Below the pieces are notes generated by a model. The model was given only the letters and a program-made list of their open reading frames with translations, had not been told where the DNA came from and made no database searches. A program made the translations under genes and the position numbers. Shown here one piece after another: positions 42,111 to 55,500 of a DNA stretch of 64,000 bases. The stretch is from Flectonema sp. DT1601. Lineage: Eukaryota > Euglenozoa > Diplonemea > Diplonemida > Diplonemidae. The DNA is taken from NCBI GenBank assembly GCA_964019425.1, contig OZ025789.1, forward strand, positions 620,001-684,000, in the 5' to 3' direction. Positions within the stretch are counted from its first letter, which is position 1, and every line of letters begins with the position of its first letter.

Positions 42111-42581
42111 ATGGAAGAAGTATTTGAGGGAATTCGCTCTGCGTTTTCTTACAATGAGACAAGTGGTGATTGTAATGCAGTTGGGCTTATGTCAGCAGTA
42201 AAAGTAGCCTTTAGAGCAATTGAATGGACGGACTCTTGTGTGGTCGGAGTTTTATTATTTCACGTGTTTGTTTGGTGTTGTATTATAACGTTCAGGAACA
42301 ACTCTAAAATGTTAACCTGTCTATGTGGATTACTCACTATAGGAATTCAGTCAAACACAATAATAAATAACTTCGCAAGAGAACATTGGAAAAGTTTCTC
42401 AAGTCGTAACTACTTTGATGATAATGAAATCCTCGTTAGGCTACTGTGGACTACACCACTCTTGTTGACAGCGTTTGTTGTTTTGGTAGCAGCGTTGGTT
42501 AATTCTGCTATGCAGATAAGAAAGTCACCGAGACTAATTAGAATTCAACGTCACGTTCAACAAGAACGAAAGAAGTGTTAG
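42111..42581 (+). CDS. TMEM18: TMEM18-family nuclear-membrane protein
   Basis: 156 residues with three membrane helices (about 45-63, 68-88, 112-137). IEWTDSCVVGVLLFHVFVW aligns with the TMEM18 block TDWTEPWLMGLATFHALCV. The conserved NxxxxxxWxxFSxxxYFD appears as NNFAREHWKSFSSRNYFDD and is followed by a third helix beginning RLLWTTPLLLTAFV, as in the family. The C-terminal basic tail (QRHVQQERKKC) is also typical and in animals serves nuclear targeting or DNA contact. TMEM18 is a small inner-nuclear-membrane protein of unclear biochemical role. Acceptor-like TTCAG lies 15 nt before the ATG. No intron. Confidence 0.85.
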   Translation: MEEVFEGIRSAFSYNETSGDCNAVGLMSAVKVAFRAIEWTDSCVVGVLLFHVFVWCCIITFRNNSKMLTCLCGLLTIGIQSNTIINNFAREHWKSFSSRNYFDDNEILVRLLWTTPLLLTAFVVLVAALVNSAMQIRKSPRLIRIQRHVQQERKKC

Positions 42582-42738
42582 TTGGTTTAGACCACCCAGT
42601 TATTGATAACAGTGATCAGTAACTTTAAAAAAGGTATTGTCATTTTGTGATATTTGGTTCGTTGATGTCAGTAATCCTTGAGTATGAACTTAGTAGTCAC
42701 TTTTACAAGTCAGTAGTTCCCTTCTCAGAATATTTAAA

Positions 42739-44620
42739 ATGATTGCAGATCGTTTTGAAGACACAATCACCACCGTCAATGGAGATAAGTACAAAGGACA
42801 GCTGAGAGATGCTATTGGAAAAGCATGTGAAATGGACGGGTCGGGAGTAATGCACTACGTTAACGGTGATGAGTACGAAGGAGAATGGGAGGGTGGGAGG
42901 AAACAAGGAAGTGGCAGAATGAAATACGCAGACGGAACAGAATACGAAGGCGAATGGCAGAGCGATGTCCCAAATGGATGTGGCTGCCTAACACATTCAA
43001 ATAAAGATTTATATGAAGGAACTTTCAGAGATGGATGCAAGCATGGTTTGTATTTTATAAACAATTCTCTCACACTTAACAACAAGTATCCTCTTACTCA
43101 TTACTAAACAGGAATCGGAACAGAAGTAGTCAGCAACACTGGAGAGCGCTACGTTGGGTCATTCAAAAATAATCGAAGAGATGGACGCGGTATCCTCGAA
43201 CTCAAAGACGGAACAAAATACGAAGGAAAATTCCACAACAGCACCGTACAAGGAGCAGGAACCATGATATTTCCAAACAAAGATGCCTACGTCGGTAATT
43301 TTAGTAATGGTTTAATGCATGGAGAGGGGACTTACAGATTCTCAAACGGTGATACCTACAAAGGTGTCTACAAAGACGGTAAGAGAGTATCAGGTATATT
43401 TAAGTTTACTTTTAAAACACAACAATGTACACAAAACTAAATTAACCACTTATTATAAAAACAGGAACACTCATTCAAGAAGACGGTCGTCACTTCAAGG
43501 CTGAATTCCGACCCTGCGGGTCACTAACTCGATTAGAATCAATTGAAGAGAGTAACGGCAGCGGCTATGGTTCGCGGAATAACGAAATCGGGTTCTCAGT
43601 AGAACATCACATCGCTAAGAGAGACGACACCAGCACTGCCTGGAAGGAAGGAAAAGGACGAATTGAGTACGCAAACGGTGATACTTTTACTGGTGATTTC
43701 GTTGCTAATAAAAAACACGGAATGGGTGTGTATTTATATATTTAACAAAAAAACGATGAACACCATCTTCTAAAATATAAAAACAAACAACACAACCAAC
43801 AACAGGGATTATGATATACGGAAACACAGATCAATACGAAGGCAGCTGGAAGAATGATCTCCGATCTGGAAAAGGTCGAATGACTTGGGCTTCAGAACAA
43901 CCTTACGGAGGATGGAGATATGAAGGAGAATGGAGAGAAGACCTCCCAGACGGACACGGCAATCTGATTATTGATTTGGAGGGTTCTCGTTATGAAGGCT
44001 GCTGGGTTGGTGGTACCCGAAACGGTCTCGGAATAGAAACAATAACAGGTATGCAACATAATTATCCCGCCCCATGGTTATCCACTATTACTATCCTGAA
44101 TGACACCACCAGTTTGAAAACTATTTTAATAACACAACTCTCAGGTAACACTTATCGCGGAGAATTCCGCCAAAACGAACGAAGCGGTAGCGGAAAATAC
44201 ACCACCACTGACGGTACTACGTATATTGGACAATTCCAGTCAGGTGTTCTCTCTGATTTAAATGCAACAATTATTTACACAAACGGAGATGTATTTAAAG
44301 GTGAAGTAGGTGAGGGCGTACCTTGCGGAGAAGGAGTAACAGACTTCGCAAACAAAGACGTCTACGAAGGGGAATATAAGAATGGAAGCCGCTGGGGAAG
44401 TGGAGTGATGACATACGCTAATAATGACATCTACGAGGGAATGTGGGTTAACGATATTATAACAGGGCACGGATCTATGACTTATTGCTCTGGTGGTACC
44501 TATGAAGGTTCTTTCAGAAATAATCAAAAACATGGTCGAGGAACTTGGACTGAAGAAGGATTAAAATACTCGGTAGTTTTCAAAGAAAATCAACTTATTG
44601 AAAAGACGAAATCCTCCTAA
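42739..44620 (+). CDS. MORN-repeat protein, about 18 repeats, four introns
   Basis: Model: 42739-43045, 43112-43393, 43465-43725, 43806-44048, 44145-44620, giving 522 residues. Introns are 66, 71, 80 and 96 nt; all are phase 1 and each splits a Gly codon, three of them within the conserved HGxG or end-of-repeat glycine. The protein is almost wholly MORN repeats (YEGEWxxGxxxGxG), about 18 of them, with one degenerate stretch (about 205-245) in the middle. MORN proteins bind membranes or form extended dimers at flagella, cell cortex and basal bodies. The last intron is a multiple of three with no stop, so reading through would add 32 residues. Acceptor-like TCTCAG lies ten nt before the ATG. 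Confidence 0.9.
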
Positions 44621-45019
44621 AGTAAATTAAGATTCGTTTCTACCCGTCGTAGTTCACTAAGCGAATGGTTTTGAAGTCATCTCACTATTCGCTTCAATAC
44701 TGCGCATGTTTTATGTTTTTTACTCTGTTTTATGTCAATTATTGTGGGTGTTGCTTTCCAGCCACCCTTCCTCTCACTTTTTTTTTTGAGAAAAAAAAAA
44801 AATAACAAAACCAACTCAGTTTAACTGCATCGTATATTATCTAATTATGTAGTTATATAAATGTGATTTCAGAAAAACTGTTTTAATCACGTCTCTCAAC
44901 AAATAACAAACACTCTTTTCTACAATTATTATTATTATTATTATTTTGGTTATTCTATTAATGTTCTTTTTGTGAATTGGAGAAAGTGTTTTTAAAAATA
45001 TTTTTCCAAACACGAAATC
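44621..45019. other. Spacer
   Basis: About 400 bp, AT-rich. It contains an inverted pair GCGAATGGTT / ACTATTCGCT (about 44660 and 44685) that could form a hairpin shortly after the MORN stop codon, and an ATT tandem run (44924-44946). No gene is seen. Confidence 0.4.
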
Positions 45020-45035
45020 AGATTGGGATTTTTTG

Positions 45036-48000
45036 ATGTTAATTCGACTCGTTGAAGTAATCGCTCTGGTCGTAGTAGTTGAGGGAGGTTGGCCGCAGTG
45101 CATCACAAAACCTGAAACATGCTATGAAAAGATTCATGGAGATTTCGCATACGCGATTCGAAGTGCTAGTAGTGGGAAGAATCCACATTCTGTTATGAAA
45201 TCTTTTATTTCAATGGGTGAGGATTCGTTTGGAGAATTGTGTAATCGAGAAAATTGGAATAAAAGAGAAAGCTGTACACACTGTCCTTTAAGAGTTGTTA
45301 TTTCTGATCCACCTGATCTCCAAATGGAAGTTTGTGCCAAAGACAATATCTTTGATCCCTTCGTACCAGATGCACACATCGACATGTACCACAAACTCAA
45401 CGGACAAAAACTTGAACTTCTCTTATCCGGCAATACAGATGAACAAAACCTCGCATGTAGCCCGACTGATTTATATGACGGTAAGAATTACACTGGTAAG
45501 ATGGTCGTGAGTATCCGCGGTACCTGTTTCTTCTTTGAAAAAGGTAAAAACGCAGCCCAAGCTGGAGCATCAGCATCAATCATAATGAACCCAAACCATG
45601 CCTTGTCAAGAGACTGGAGGATACCAGTTATGGCTGGCAGATCAAATGGACTTGGAGACATGCCTTCAGTGGCTGTTCATTACTACAGATTTGATCGCAT
45701 AGTAAAGGCTTTGAAAGATGGTATTAAAGTAACTGGGAGTATTCAATTATCCTGTAGTCAACCAGAAAGCTATCACGAATATGTTGACTTGGATTGTCCA
45801 CTTCCGTATTTTGTCAGCATGTGCAACATGCCAAGATTTTCTAGTCAAAATCGATTGTGTTCGAAGTGTACCTTCACAGTGGAAATGGGTGGTAAAGACG
45901 TTTGTATTTGGGGAAATGATCTCTTTCCGAGAAAGAAGAGAAATCACATACTCCGCAGAAGTGACTATCCAAGCCTCCCTTTTGAAACAGATATGGCTGT
46001 TTATATTCCTCATGATGGATGTGATTTATCGATGTTTAATTCTAATTTAAAAGATAAATTCGTATTTATTGACATTGAAGAAAAGTGTTTTTTAAACGCC
46101 ATCCATGCAATCCAAGAAGTAGGAGTAGCAGGGGTGTTCTTGTGTAGGAAAGACAACAGACCGTTTGAGTTTCCCAGTGAGAATTTAAAAATTCCATTTC
46201 ACAGAGTAAATGCATCTAATTACAGTACAGTAATTGACTTTTCATTGAAGAATGGAAAACTATTCAAATTATCGCCTGACTATGAAGCACATGAGCTACC
46301 AAGCCTCGTCGTCAAAGAGTGGACGGTTGACTTGCCATTTGTTCACCTGCTTCCTGCAGAACAACCACCTTCGCATATTAGGCTTAAGTCTTCTGATTTT
46401 ATTTGGTCATTTGCTGTTATTTTTTGTATCGTTTTGTTTTTATTGTTGTCAGTGGCATTTATTGTTCGACATGTTAGACAACCGAAAAGTACTTTGGGAA
46501 AAAGCGCATCTCGGAATACAATTCCTCTTTCAAGTGCTAGCGCAATGCTGTCGGTTACTTTATTGTTGACGATGGCTGCTAGTGCTTTTGCTCTTTCTTA
46601 TAACTCTGGTCTTGAGATTGCAACAACAACAAAAACTGAAACCAACGTTGTAGTTCGATTGTCTCATGCAAACGCTGCTGAGAATATCCGTCATTTGAAT
46701 GAGCTGTGGAGAAGTGTCCTTCTCGAAGATACCGTTCTCACCACGGCTTCCTTCTTCGAAACCGGCTCTCGTCTTGCCAGGTCTCTAGCAAGCGCATACG
46801 TCAGCTATAATGGAACATGGGATTCGTTTCATGAGTTGTTCTTCATTCAACACTCACTTAAATTCAATTGGCTTCATCAAATTAAGATGAAAAACGGTTT
46901 CTTTGCTTCGAAGAATGTCGTTTCAGACTTCGTCAAATCTCCAGAAGCAAATAAAACTGAAAACGGATATGACTGTGGATTGTTATCTACGACAGTACAC
47001 GACAATGGTATTCTGACGTATAAAACTAAAATTAGTAAGACTCAGTACAACCCAATGAGAGTAGTAGCTGGTGAATACAGAAACCCTTTTGATACTATTG
47101 CCGGTGTTGATATGGGAGGATTGGTTTATGTTCAAAATTCATACAACATTCTGTTTATGGCTGAAGCTGATATCAGTCGGAAAGCACCACTAACGATTGC
47201 AACACCAATCTATACAGCTTTATCTCAAACAGAACCAGTTGGTGTTATTGAGGTTCACCGAGGATCACGTCATCTCTCAGATGCAATTATTTCATCAATA
47301 AAAAGCTCTCCTGAAGCAGAAAACATCACATTCTTTATTGCTCATCGAACCACAGGAGCTATCATAGCCAATAGCTACAGCACAATCAAACACATCGATA
47401 TGTTTCCATTCAGTGCTAATTACAGACCTGCGACGGAACTCTACACGTTATTTAACATAGCTGAAATCCAGCAGAGGGCTTTGGGAATGAAACTTTATAA
47501 TGCAGGTAGTGGATCTTTCGGTGTTGGATTTAAACAGCTTTCTGGTGGTAGTCACAAAATGGGAGGGTTGTTTGATCAAAAAGATTATTACAAGGAAACT
47601 GTTAGTAATGTTATACTTAAATTCGATTTTGAGATGACAGATGAATTTGGTAGGATTATCGACAGAGGACCAGAACATTGGAAAGCAGAAAACAGAGATG
47701 GATCTTGCTCTGGAAGTAGTTGCCTTCATGAGGTGACTGTTAATTCTCACGGACCGAAAGGTAATAGGGCGATGCATTTTGACGGAAAATCAATTTTATA
47801 TATTTACCAAAATCTAACAACTGACACCCCTCGCATTGCATCATCACGAATTCAAGCCAATCCTTGGCAATCAACATCAACTGCATGGAACAAGTCGATG
47901 ACGTATTCAGATGGTACCGAAGTACTCATCTTTAGTGAGGATACGAGTAAGACACCACTTCCGATTGTAAGAGAAGCGTGGTACTTGCACGTCTTTTCTA

Positions 48001-49820
48001 TCTCTCTCTGGATGAAGCCGAGTGGCTTTATAAATGACTCACACACACCAGATGAGACGTCGCCAATTCTTTATTCAGATGCGGAATTCTCAGAGAATCG
48101 AATCTATGCTAATGGAATGTGGTGGTTGGGAGTTCAGTACTTCGGGTGTGCCACTGATCCTATACCTGGGGGACCTCCTCCAGATGAGTGGACTCACATA
48201 TTTGCAACACTCCGATCAGAAGGTCTCAACTCATTCTGTGAAGTTTACATAAATGGCCACCTTCACTCAGAAAAGAGACTAGCACCTATGTATGGAGCAG
48301 CTCCAAATGCAGAACCAAATCGACTTGGAGTTCACTACGAGGGGTTGATTGATGATTTTATAATTTTCAACGACACATTCAACCCTGAAGAGATATCCCA
48401 ATTTTATAAAACAGGAATAATGAAGAGGAGTATTCGATCAAGGGAATGGACGTATGACGTCTGTGAGTTTAATTTTGGACCACATCAATTTCTAATTGGA
48501 CTAATGATCCCAGCAGAAGACATACTTCGAAGATTAAATAAAGACAGCGCTGCTCTTGTTAACGACCTTATGATTCTGGATAGGAATACTTACGCTAGAC
48601 TAGATCAACTCATCGTTGAAGCAGTTCTTATAGTTATGGTCAGCGTCTTGGCTTCTGTTTTAATATTCTTATTATGCAACGATTTCTTAACAAAACCATT
48701 CTCATCATTCGCGAATCGATTAACAGCAGTAGCTGCAATGCGGCTAGACAATCACCAACCTCAGAAAACTTTTATCAGAGAAATTCATAAGCTTGAAGAG
48801 GCAATGGAAACTATGATGACAAACATTCAAGAGTATAAAAATTATGTTCCGAAAGACCTATTTATTGCGGTTGAAGTTGATTATTCTAGTGATAAAATTA
48901 GTAGCTCTGAAGAGTCTTCGTTAGGAACTTCAACCGGAAGTGTTACTCCGGGACAACCTCTGAACTTATCATCGTCAAGATCCGAACCACTTTCTAATAT
49001 GAAACAGGTTCAGGAATTGAGATCTGCCTTGGAATTGTCACTTGTTAAGAAAAAAGTTTCATTCTTAGTTGTTAATATTTCACACTTTCAACACTTAGTC
49101 GAATCTCTGACTGACGCGTCACTTATTGAGACTCACGGTACTTATATCAGTACTACCTTAGTAACGATAGTTCTTAATAAGGGTACCCCTGATAGTTTTA
49201 GTGGTGATAGAATATTGGCAACTTTCAACGCTGTGAGACCAGTTCCGACCCACCGACAGGCAGCGTGTAAAAGTCTCGTTGTACTTAAAAATAAATTACA
49301 AGAATGTAATGCGACTTGTACGTTGACGTTTACTGCTGCTATTGCGTCGGGTGATTCTAAAGTAGGTAATATAGGAAGTGATACCATGAAGAAGTTTACT
49401 TGTATATCAAATGTTGTGAGTTGGGTTTATGCTTTGGAACGTGTCGCTAAGAAGCTTCGAGTCCCAAATTTAATTGACACTGGAGTCTATGAAGATGTTA
49501 AGACTTTCTTTACTACACGACACACAGCAATGGTATTCTACAACAAAAGAAGTGAAAAACAAGTAAGGGTTTCTACTCTAATTCGATGCAATGAAGTCGC
49601 GTTGGAAGAATGGATGTATACTCTCGCTCGCAATGAAGAAAGGGATCCATACGTCGCTTGGAACATTGCATTGGAAGCAGTTTTTTCTGGAGATTGGGAA
49701 ACAGCAACATCATTTTTTCGTCGACCAGCCGTTGGCATTGCTGACGAGAGTACTGTTCGCTACTTTCAGAGATGCTGCAGTGTGAAGGACTACTTTCCAA
49801 TTAATGTCCTATTTAATTAG
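45036..49820 (+). CDS. Large receptor: PA-like, Cache-like and LamG ectodomains with a class III cyclase-like domain
   Basis: 1594 residues, intronless. From ATG 45036: signal peptide (1-17); a Cys-rich first ectodomain with a protease-associated (PA)-like segment (about 140-190, IRGTCFFFEKGKNAAQAGAS) and possibly a second (315-420); TM about 456-480; TM about 504-523; a second ectodomain with a Cache-like part (about 525-850) and a LamG/concanavalin-like part (about 855-1130, FDFEMTDEFG, SISLWMKPSG, DEWTHIFATL, GLIDDFIIF); TM about 1192-1215; an HAMP-like linker ending YKNYVPKDLF; and a cyclase-homology domain (about 1336-1512). There SGDSKVGNIGSDTMKKFTCI and GDRILATFNA fit class III nucleotidyl cyclases, but the first metal Asp position reads VNIS instead of x-DI-x, so catalysis is doubtful. 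Likely a surface sensor. The PDE in the window could oppose such signalling. Confidence 0.82.
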   Translation: MLIRLVEVIALVVVVEGGWPQCITKPETCYEKIHGDFAYAIRSASSGKNPHSVMKSFISMGEDSFGELCNRENWNKRESCTHCPLRVVISDPPDLQMEVCAKDNIFDPFVPDAHIDMYHKLNGQKLELLLSGNTDEQNLACSPTDLYDGKNYTGKMVVSIRGTCFFFEKGKNAAQAGASASIIMNPNHALSRDWRIPVMAGRSNGLGDMPSVAVHYYRFDRIVKALKDGIKVTGSIQLSCSQPESYHEYVDLDCPLPYFVSMCNMPRFSSQNRLCSKCTFTVEMGGKDVCIWGNDLFPRKKRNHILRRSDYPSLPFETDMAVYIPHDGCDLSMFNSNLKDKFVFIDIEEKCFLNAIHAIQEVGVAGVFLCRKDNRPFEFPSENLKIPFHRVNASNYSTVIDFSLKNGKLFKLSPDYEAHELPSLVVKEWTVDLPFVHLLPAEQPPSHIRLKSSDFIWSFAVIFCIVLFLLLSVAFIVRHVRQPKSTLGKSASRNTIPLSSASAMLSVTLLLTMAASAFALSYNSGLEIATTTKTETNVVVRLSHANAAENIRHLNELWRSVLLEDTVLTTASFFETGSRLARSLASAYVSYNGTWDSFHELFFIQHSLKFNWLHQIKMKNGFFASKNVVSDFVKSPEANKTENGYDCGLLSTTVHDNGILTYKTKISKTQYNPMRVVAGEYRNPFDTIAGVDMGGLVYVQNSYNILFMAEADISRKAPLTIATPIYTALSQTEPVGVIEVHRGSRHLSDAIISSIKSSPEAENITFFIAHRTTGAIIANSYSTIKHIDMFPFSANYRPATELYTLFNIAEIQQRALGMKLYNAGSGSFGVGFKQLSGGSHKMGGLFDQKDYYKETVSNVILKFDFEMTDEFGRIIDRGPEHWKAENRDGSCSGSSCLHEVTVNSHGPKGNRAMHFDGKSILYIYQNLTTDTPRIASSRIQANPWQSTSTAWNKSMTYSDGTEVLIFSEDTSKTPLPIVREAWYLHVFSISLWMKPSGFINDSHTPDETSPILYSDAEFSENRIYANGMWWLGVQYFGCATDPIPGGPPPDEWTHIFATLRSEGLNSFCEVYINGHLHSEKRLAPMYGAAPNAEPNRLGVHYEGLIDDFIIFNDTFNPEEISQFYKTGIMKRSIRSREWTYDVCEFNFGPHQFLIGLMIPAEDILRRLNKDSAALVNDLMILDRNTYARLDQLIVEAVLIVMVSVLASVLIFLLCNDFLTKPFSSFANRLTAVAAMRLDNHQPQKTFIREIHKLEEAMETMMTNIQEYKNYVPKDLFIAVEVDYSSDKISSSEESSLGTSTGSVTPGQPLNLSSSRSEPLSNMKQVQELRSALELSLVKKKVSFLVVNISHFQHLVESLTDASLIETHGTYISTTLVTIVLNKGTPDSFSGDRILATFNAVRPVPTHRQAACKSLVVLKNKLQECNATCTLTFTAAIASGDSKVGNIGSDTMKKFTCISNVVSWVYALERVAKKLRVPNLIDTGVYEDVKTFFTTRHTAMVFYNKRSEKQVRVSTLIRCNEVALEEWMYTLARNEERDPYVAWNIALEAVFSGDWETATSFFRRPAVGIADESTVRYFQRCCSVKDYFPINVLFN

Positions 49821-51879
<2,059 letters not shown>

Positions 51880-52584
51880 ACTTCGGTAACTACCATGTGG
51901 GACTCGCTTAGGGTCTACCAGTGGAGGTTGCCAAGCTGCTTCTAGGAAGCAGCATATGACGGGGTATTTCGGTTCTTCGTAACCACTTTCCCTGCAAGGT
52001 GCATTCTACCTAAAGACTCCACCAAGCTAACATATGGCGAGGAGGAGCATGACTGACCATTTCAGTCATTTTCTGCATTAACATAATATTATGTTCCAAC
52101 GAATTATTTTGATATTTATTTTTCTTTTATTTCCCCATTTTTATTTTCCTAGAAACGCAATTTTGATTATTACTTTTATTTACATCTTTTACCACGGTAA
52201 GGTAATGTGAAACGGGCCCTGCTCATCTCTCTATTTTACTCCTTTAAAACTATTTTCCTTTTCTTTCTAAATTAATCTCTCCTCTCTACTTAGTCAACGA
52301 GCAAGATTTAACCTGGACCCCTTCTAGCTCTCCACCTAGCAACGAACAACGTTTAGCCTACGTTTTTTACCGTTCGAAATTAGGTATGCTTTTAGGGCAC
52401 GAAAGGCTATGAGCTTAGCGGATAAGTGGTTTCTGATCGTGTTAAGATAACCCCCCTCTCTCTGAGGGTAGAAGTCGATACCCGCCTACAAAAAACTTCT
52501 GTAAGCACGAGGTTTCTTCGAATACTTTTAGTTCTCTTCCTTTAAAGAGAAAAAGCCGCCGCTTTAGGCAAAAAAATATTTCAC
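51880..52584 (+). other. Leader of the Penelope-like element
   Basis: About 700 bp between the left repeat and the ORF. The first 170 bp is GC-richer with local hairpins (for example AAGCTGCTTC/GAAGCAGC near 51932-51952). Then a T-rich part, then a part with short direct elements up to the ATG. No open frame with recognisable content. Confidence 0.5.
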
Positions 52585-55500
52585 ATGCGACACCCGAACT
52601 ATTTTAGGACGGGACCCAATGCAAAGGGGTATAACTTTGCGAAAAAACCCGGAGGGGTCGAAAACTCAAAGTTTTGGGGATTCCCAAAACAACAACAAAA
52701 AAGCAATAACCAAAGATTTCAATCAAAAAACGTTTCTAGACCCCATTTTTCCCGCCCCCATTCCCATTCACCAGTCAATGCAAACAAAGCGCTACGGACA
52801 GCGCTTTTTAAAGTCCTGCCTTTAAGGGACTTCCTTCTCAGGAAAATCACGCACACCGGCAAGACTCTACGTGTTTTAGTAGAACAGCGAAGCGGTAAAC
52901 AGCTACCGTTTAATGCAATTAATACAGCAATTCGCAGCGTGGGTGCGGGGAACCTTCGTATCATCATCGAGGGAACAGCAAATCAGCGCGCACAACAGCA
53001 AAGTTACAACCAGAACCCATGGAAAAAGAGCCAGATGAAAAAAGTAGATCATCTGTTTGCCAAACCATCACAGCACCGGCACAGAAGAAGTTACGGGCAA
53101 CAACGAGGCGGCCGTCTTAGACACTCGCCGCTGTCCAACTTCCACCATCGAAGCGAAAACGTGCAACACCGAAACAAGCGAAACTTCGATGGTATTGACT
53201 GGAAGTTATATGAGAAGAGCTGCAATAGGCAAAGGATGTCTTTCGTAAGAAGAAACCTCTCTCATCGTAAAATCCGCGGAAAACAACCAGGACTTCGAAC
53301 TTGCGGTGTAATCTATGCACTGTTTAGACGCTCCGACGGCAAAGTAATATACGTCGGCCAGACAGCTAACTCAGCACTGGAGCGAGCGCAGTCCCACTGG
53401 TACCAAGCAAAGAAGTGGTCACGTGACAGAAGGCAGAACGAAAATCGTCTGATGCAATACCTGTCACAGGAAAGGCTACCTCCACTAACAATCCCACTCG
53501 AGAAAATCCCAAGCAATCATTACCACAATGCTTCGGACTTCTACAGAGCTGCTGCCCCTCGAGAGCAGCATTATATTAATAGTTTTGGAAAACTTCTAAA
53601 TGTGAGAGGTTATTACTCACCAAAGCTAAGCTCTCAACGATCGAGAAAACACCAAAACCGCCCGCCACGCCCTGTTCGCCAACAACAGATGCCATCTTTC
53701 AAGTCACAGAATGTATACGAGCAGAACAGGTTTTATTTCAGTGAAGTTAACGATGATGGCGAGGACTTTGAATTATTCCAACAATCAAAACCAACCGCAA
53801 CAATTACATTAGAAAATGGTGTGTCATTTGAAGTTGAGACTTCCTACAAATGGTTGCCATCGAAGCTCAACTTTTTATTTGCTATGCCTGAAGACGAATT
53901 TTCGAACTACGACTTTACTCGTTGGCAAACAAATACAACTACAAAGGTACTTCAATTCCTTCGTTCTAATTTCCACCAAGAACGTTACACAGCCCGTGTA
54001 AAGTACCTCGAGAGCTGCTTTATGGAAAGATTGAATCCAGCAACACTACGCCGTCTCAAAAACAAAAAGGAAGCAAACAGCTACTGGCTTAAACTGAACG
54101 TCAGCCACAAGGCCTTAGATAGATTGAATCTAGGAGCAATTCTACACAGTGACGAAGTTAAGGCAGTCTGTCCAAATTTAAAAACCTTAAGCAGAACTAG
54201 AATCTGTCACAAACTGGGTACAACTGTAGGAGATATTGTATTAAACGCCACTTCTGTTGGGAATGGATGCGATGAACCCCTCTGTTCACCATGTCCCTGT
54301 TGTACTCTCGTTCCAGGAAGTATTAAATTCGATGGCCACGCCTGCGGTCTAGCAGTAAATCTTCCCGTATCTGCCGAATTACGAGATTTCTTTGCACGAG
54401 GACAGAAATTCAGAGTTCCAAAGCACCCCGCTGCAGCAATGGACTCGCTCGAAAGCGACATAGCAGTTTACGTAGATAAAGCTTACAGAAACACCACTGA
54501 CGATATTAAACTTCGCTTCAAAAACGTAATTCTTAAGCATCTCCACACCAAACTGAGCCGAGACCTTTCATTCCTTGACTCCCCGCTGTCAAGCAAAGCT
54601 CTCAAAGAACTTTCTTCACTACAAAATTCGATGGTTCTCTTAAAAGTAGACAAAGGACAACATGATATTGGTTTCATCTGTAAATCCTTCTACCTGAGTC
54701 TCCTCAGCAAACAATTAGGAGGTCCAGCCTATCAACAATTGAAAGCAACAGAGGAAATCACTCTAGCCTTCTTAGCTGAGAATAATAAAATCTTAGGAAA
54801 CAAGCATGCAGATAGACTACCACATCTCTACGGCATGATTAAATTGCACAAGTCAGCTATTGGGATGAGATGGATTTCGGGAGCCTCTTCACTCACAGGA
54901 ACGGAGAAGCAGCGTCAATTAGACAAGGAGCACAAAACGGCACCCGCAACAGCCACAACACACGCCCATCTGCATCTATCAAGTATTCTTAAAAATGTGA
55001 TGGCTCTACTAAAAGAAAAAGATATGAATTCAAAATACAAACGTTATTGGATAGTCGAATCTGATAAAGACATAGCTGCTGATATTAAATTAAACACAAC
55101 TCGACTAAAAGGCCTATCTCCCAAGACGCACGACTTCACTACGATGTATACACGACTACCCCACCAGGAGATCAAAGATAAAGTGAATGAAGCAATTAAA
55201 GAAGCATTCGAATTCAAGAATATTATGCGACTTGAATCTAATGACCCTGCGACCTACCGTGCTTTATCACAGTTAGAATGTAGAGCGCTTCTAAGCTTTT
55301 GTGTGGATAATTCTCTAATTTCAATGAGAGGAAAACTATGGAGACAAGTAGTTGGCATTCCCATGGGCGGCAACGCAAGTAGCGATATAGCTAATCTCTA
55401 CTGTTACAGAATCGAATCTAAATTTATGGATGACCTTGTAGCAAAAGGAGAGTTAGATTTAGCACGCAAACACGACTACTCTTGCCGGTACATAGACGAT

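Noticed and set aside
44935-44946. ATT microsatellite as an element end
   Set aside because: Too short and without any partner repeat.
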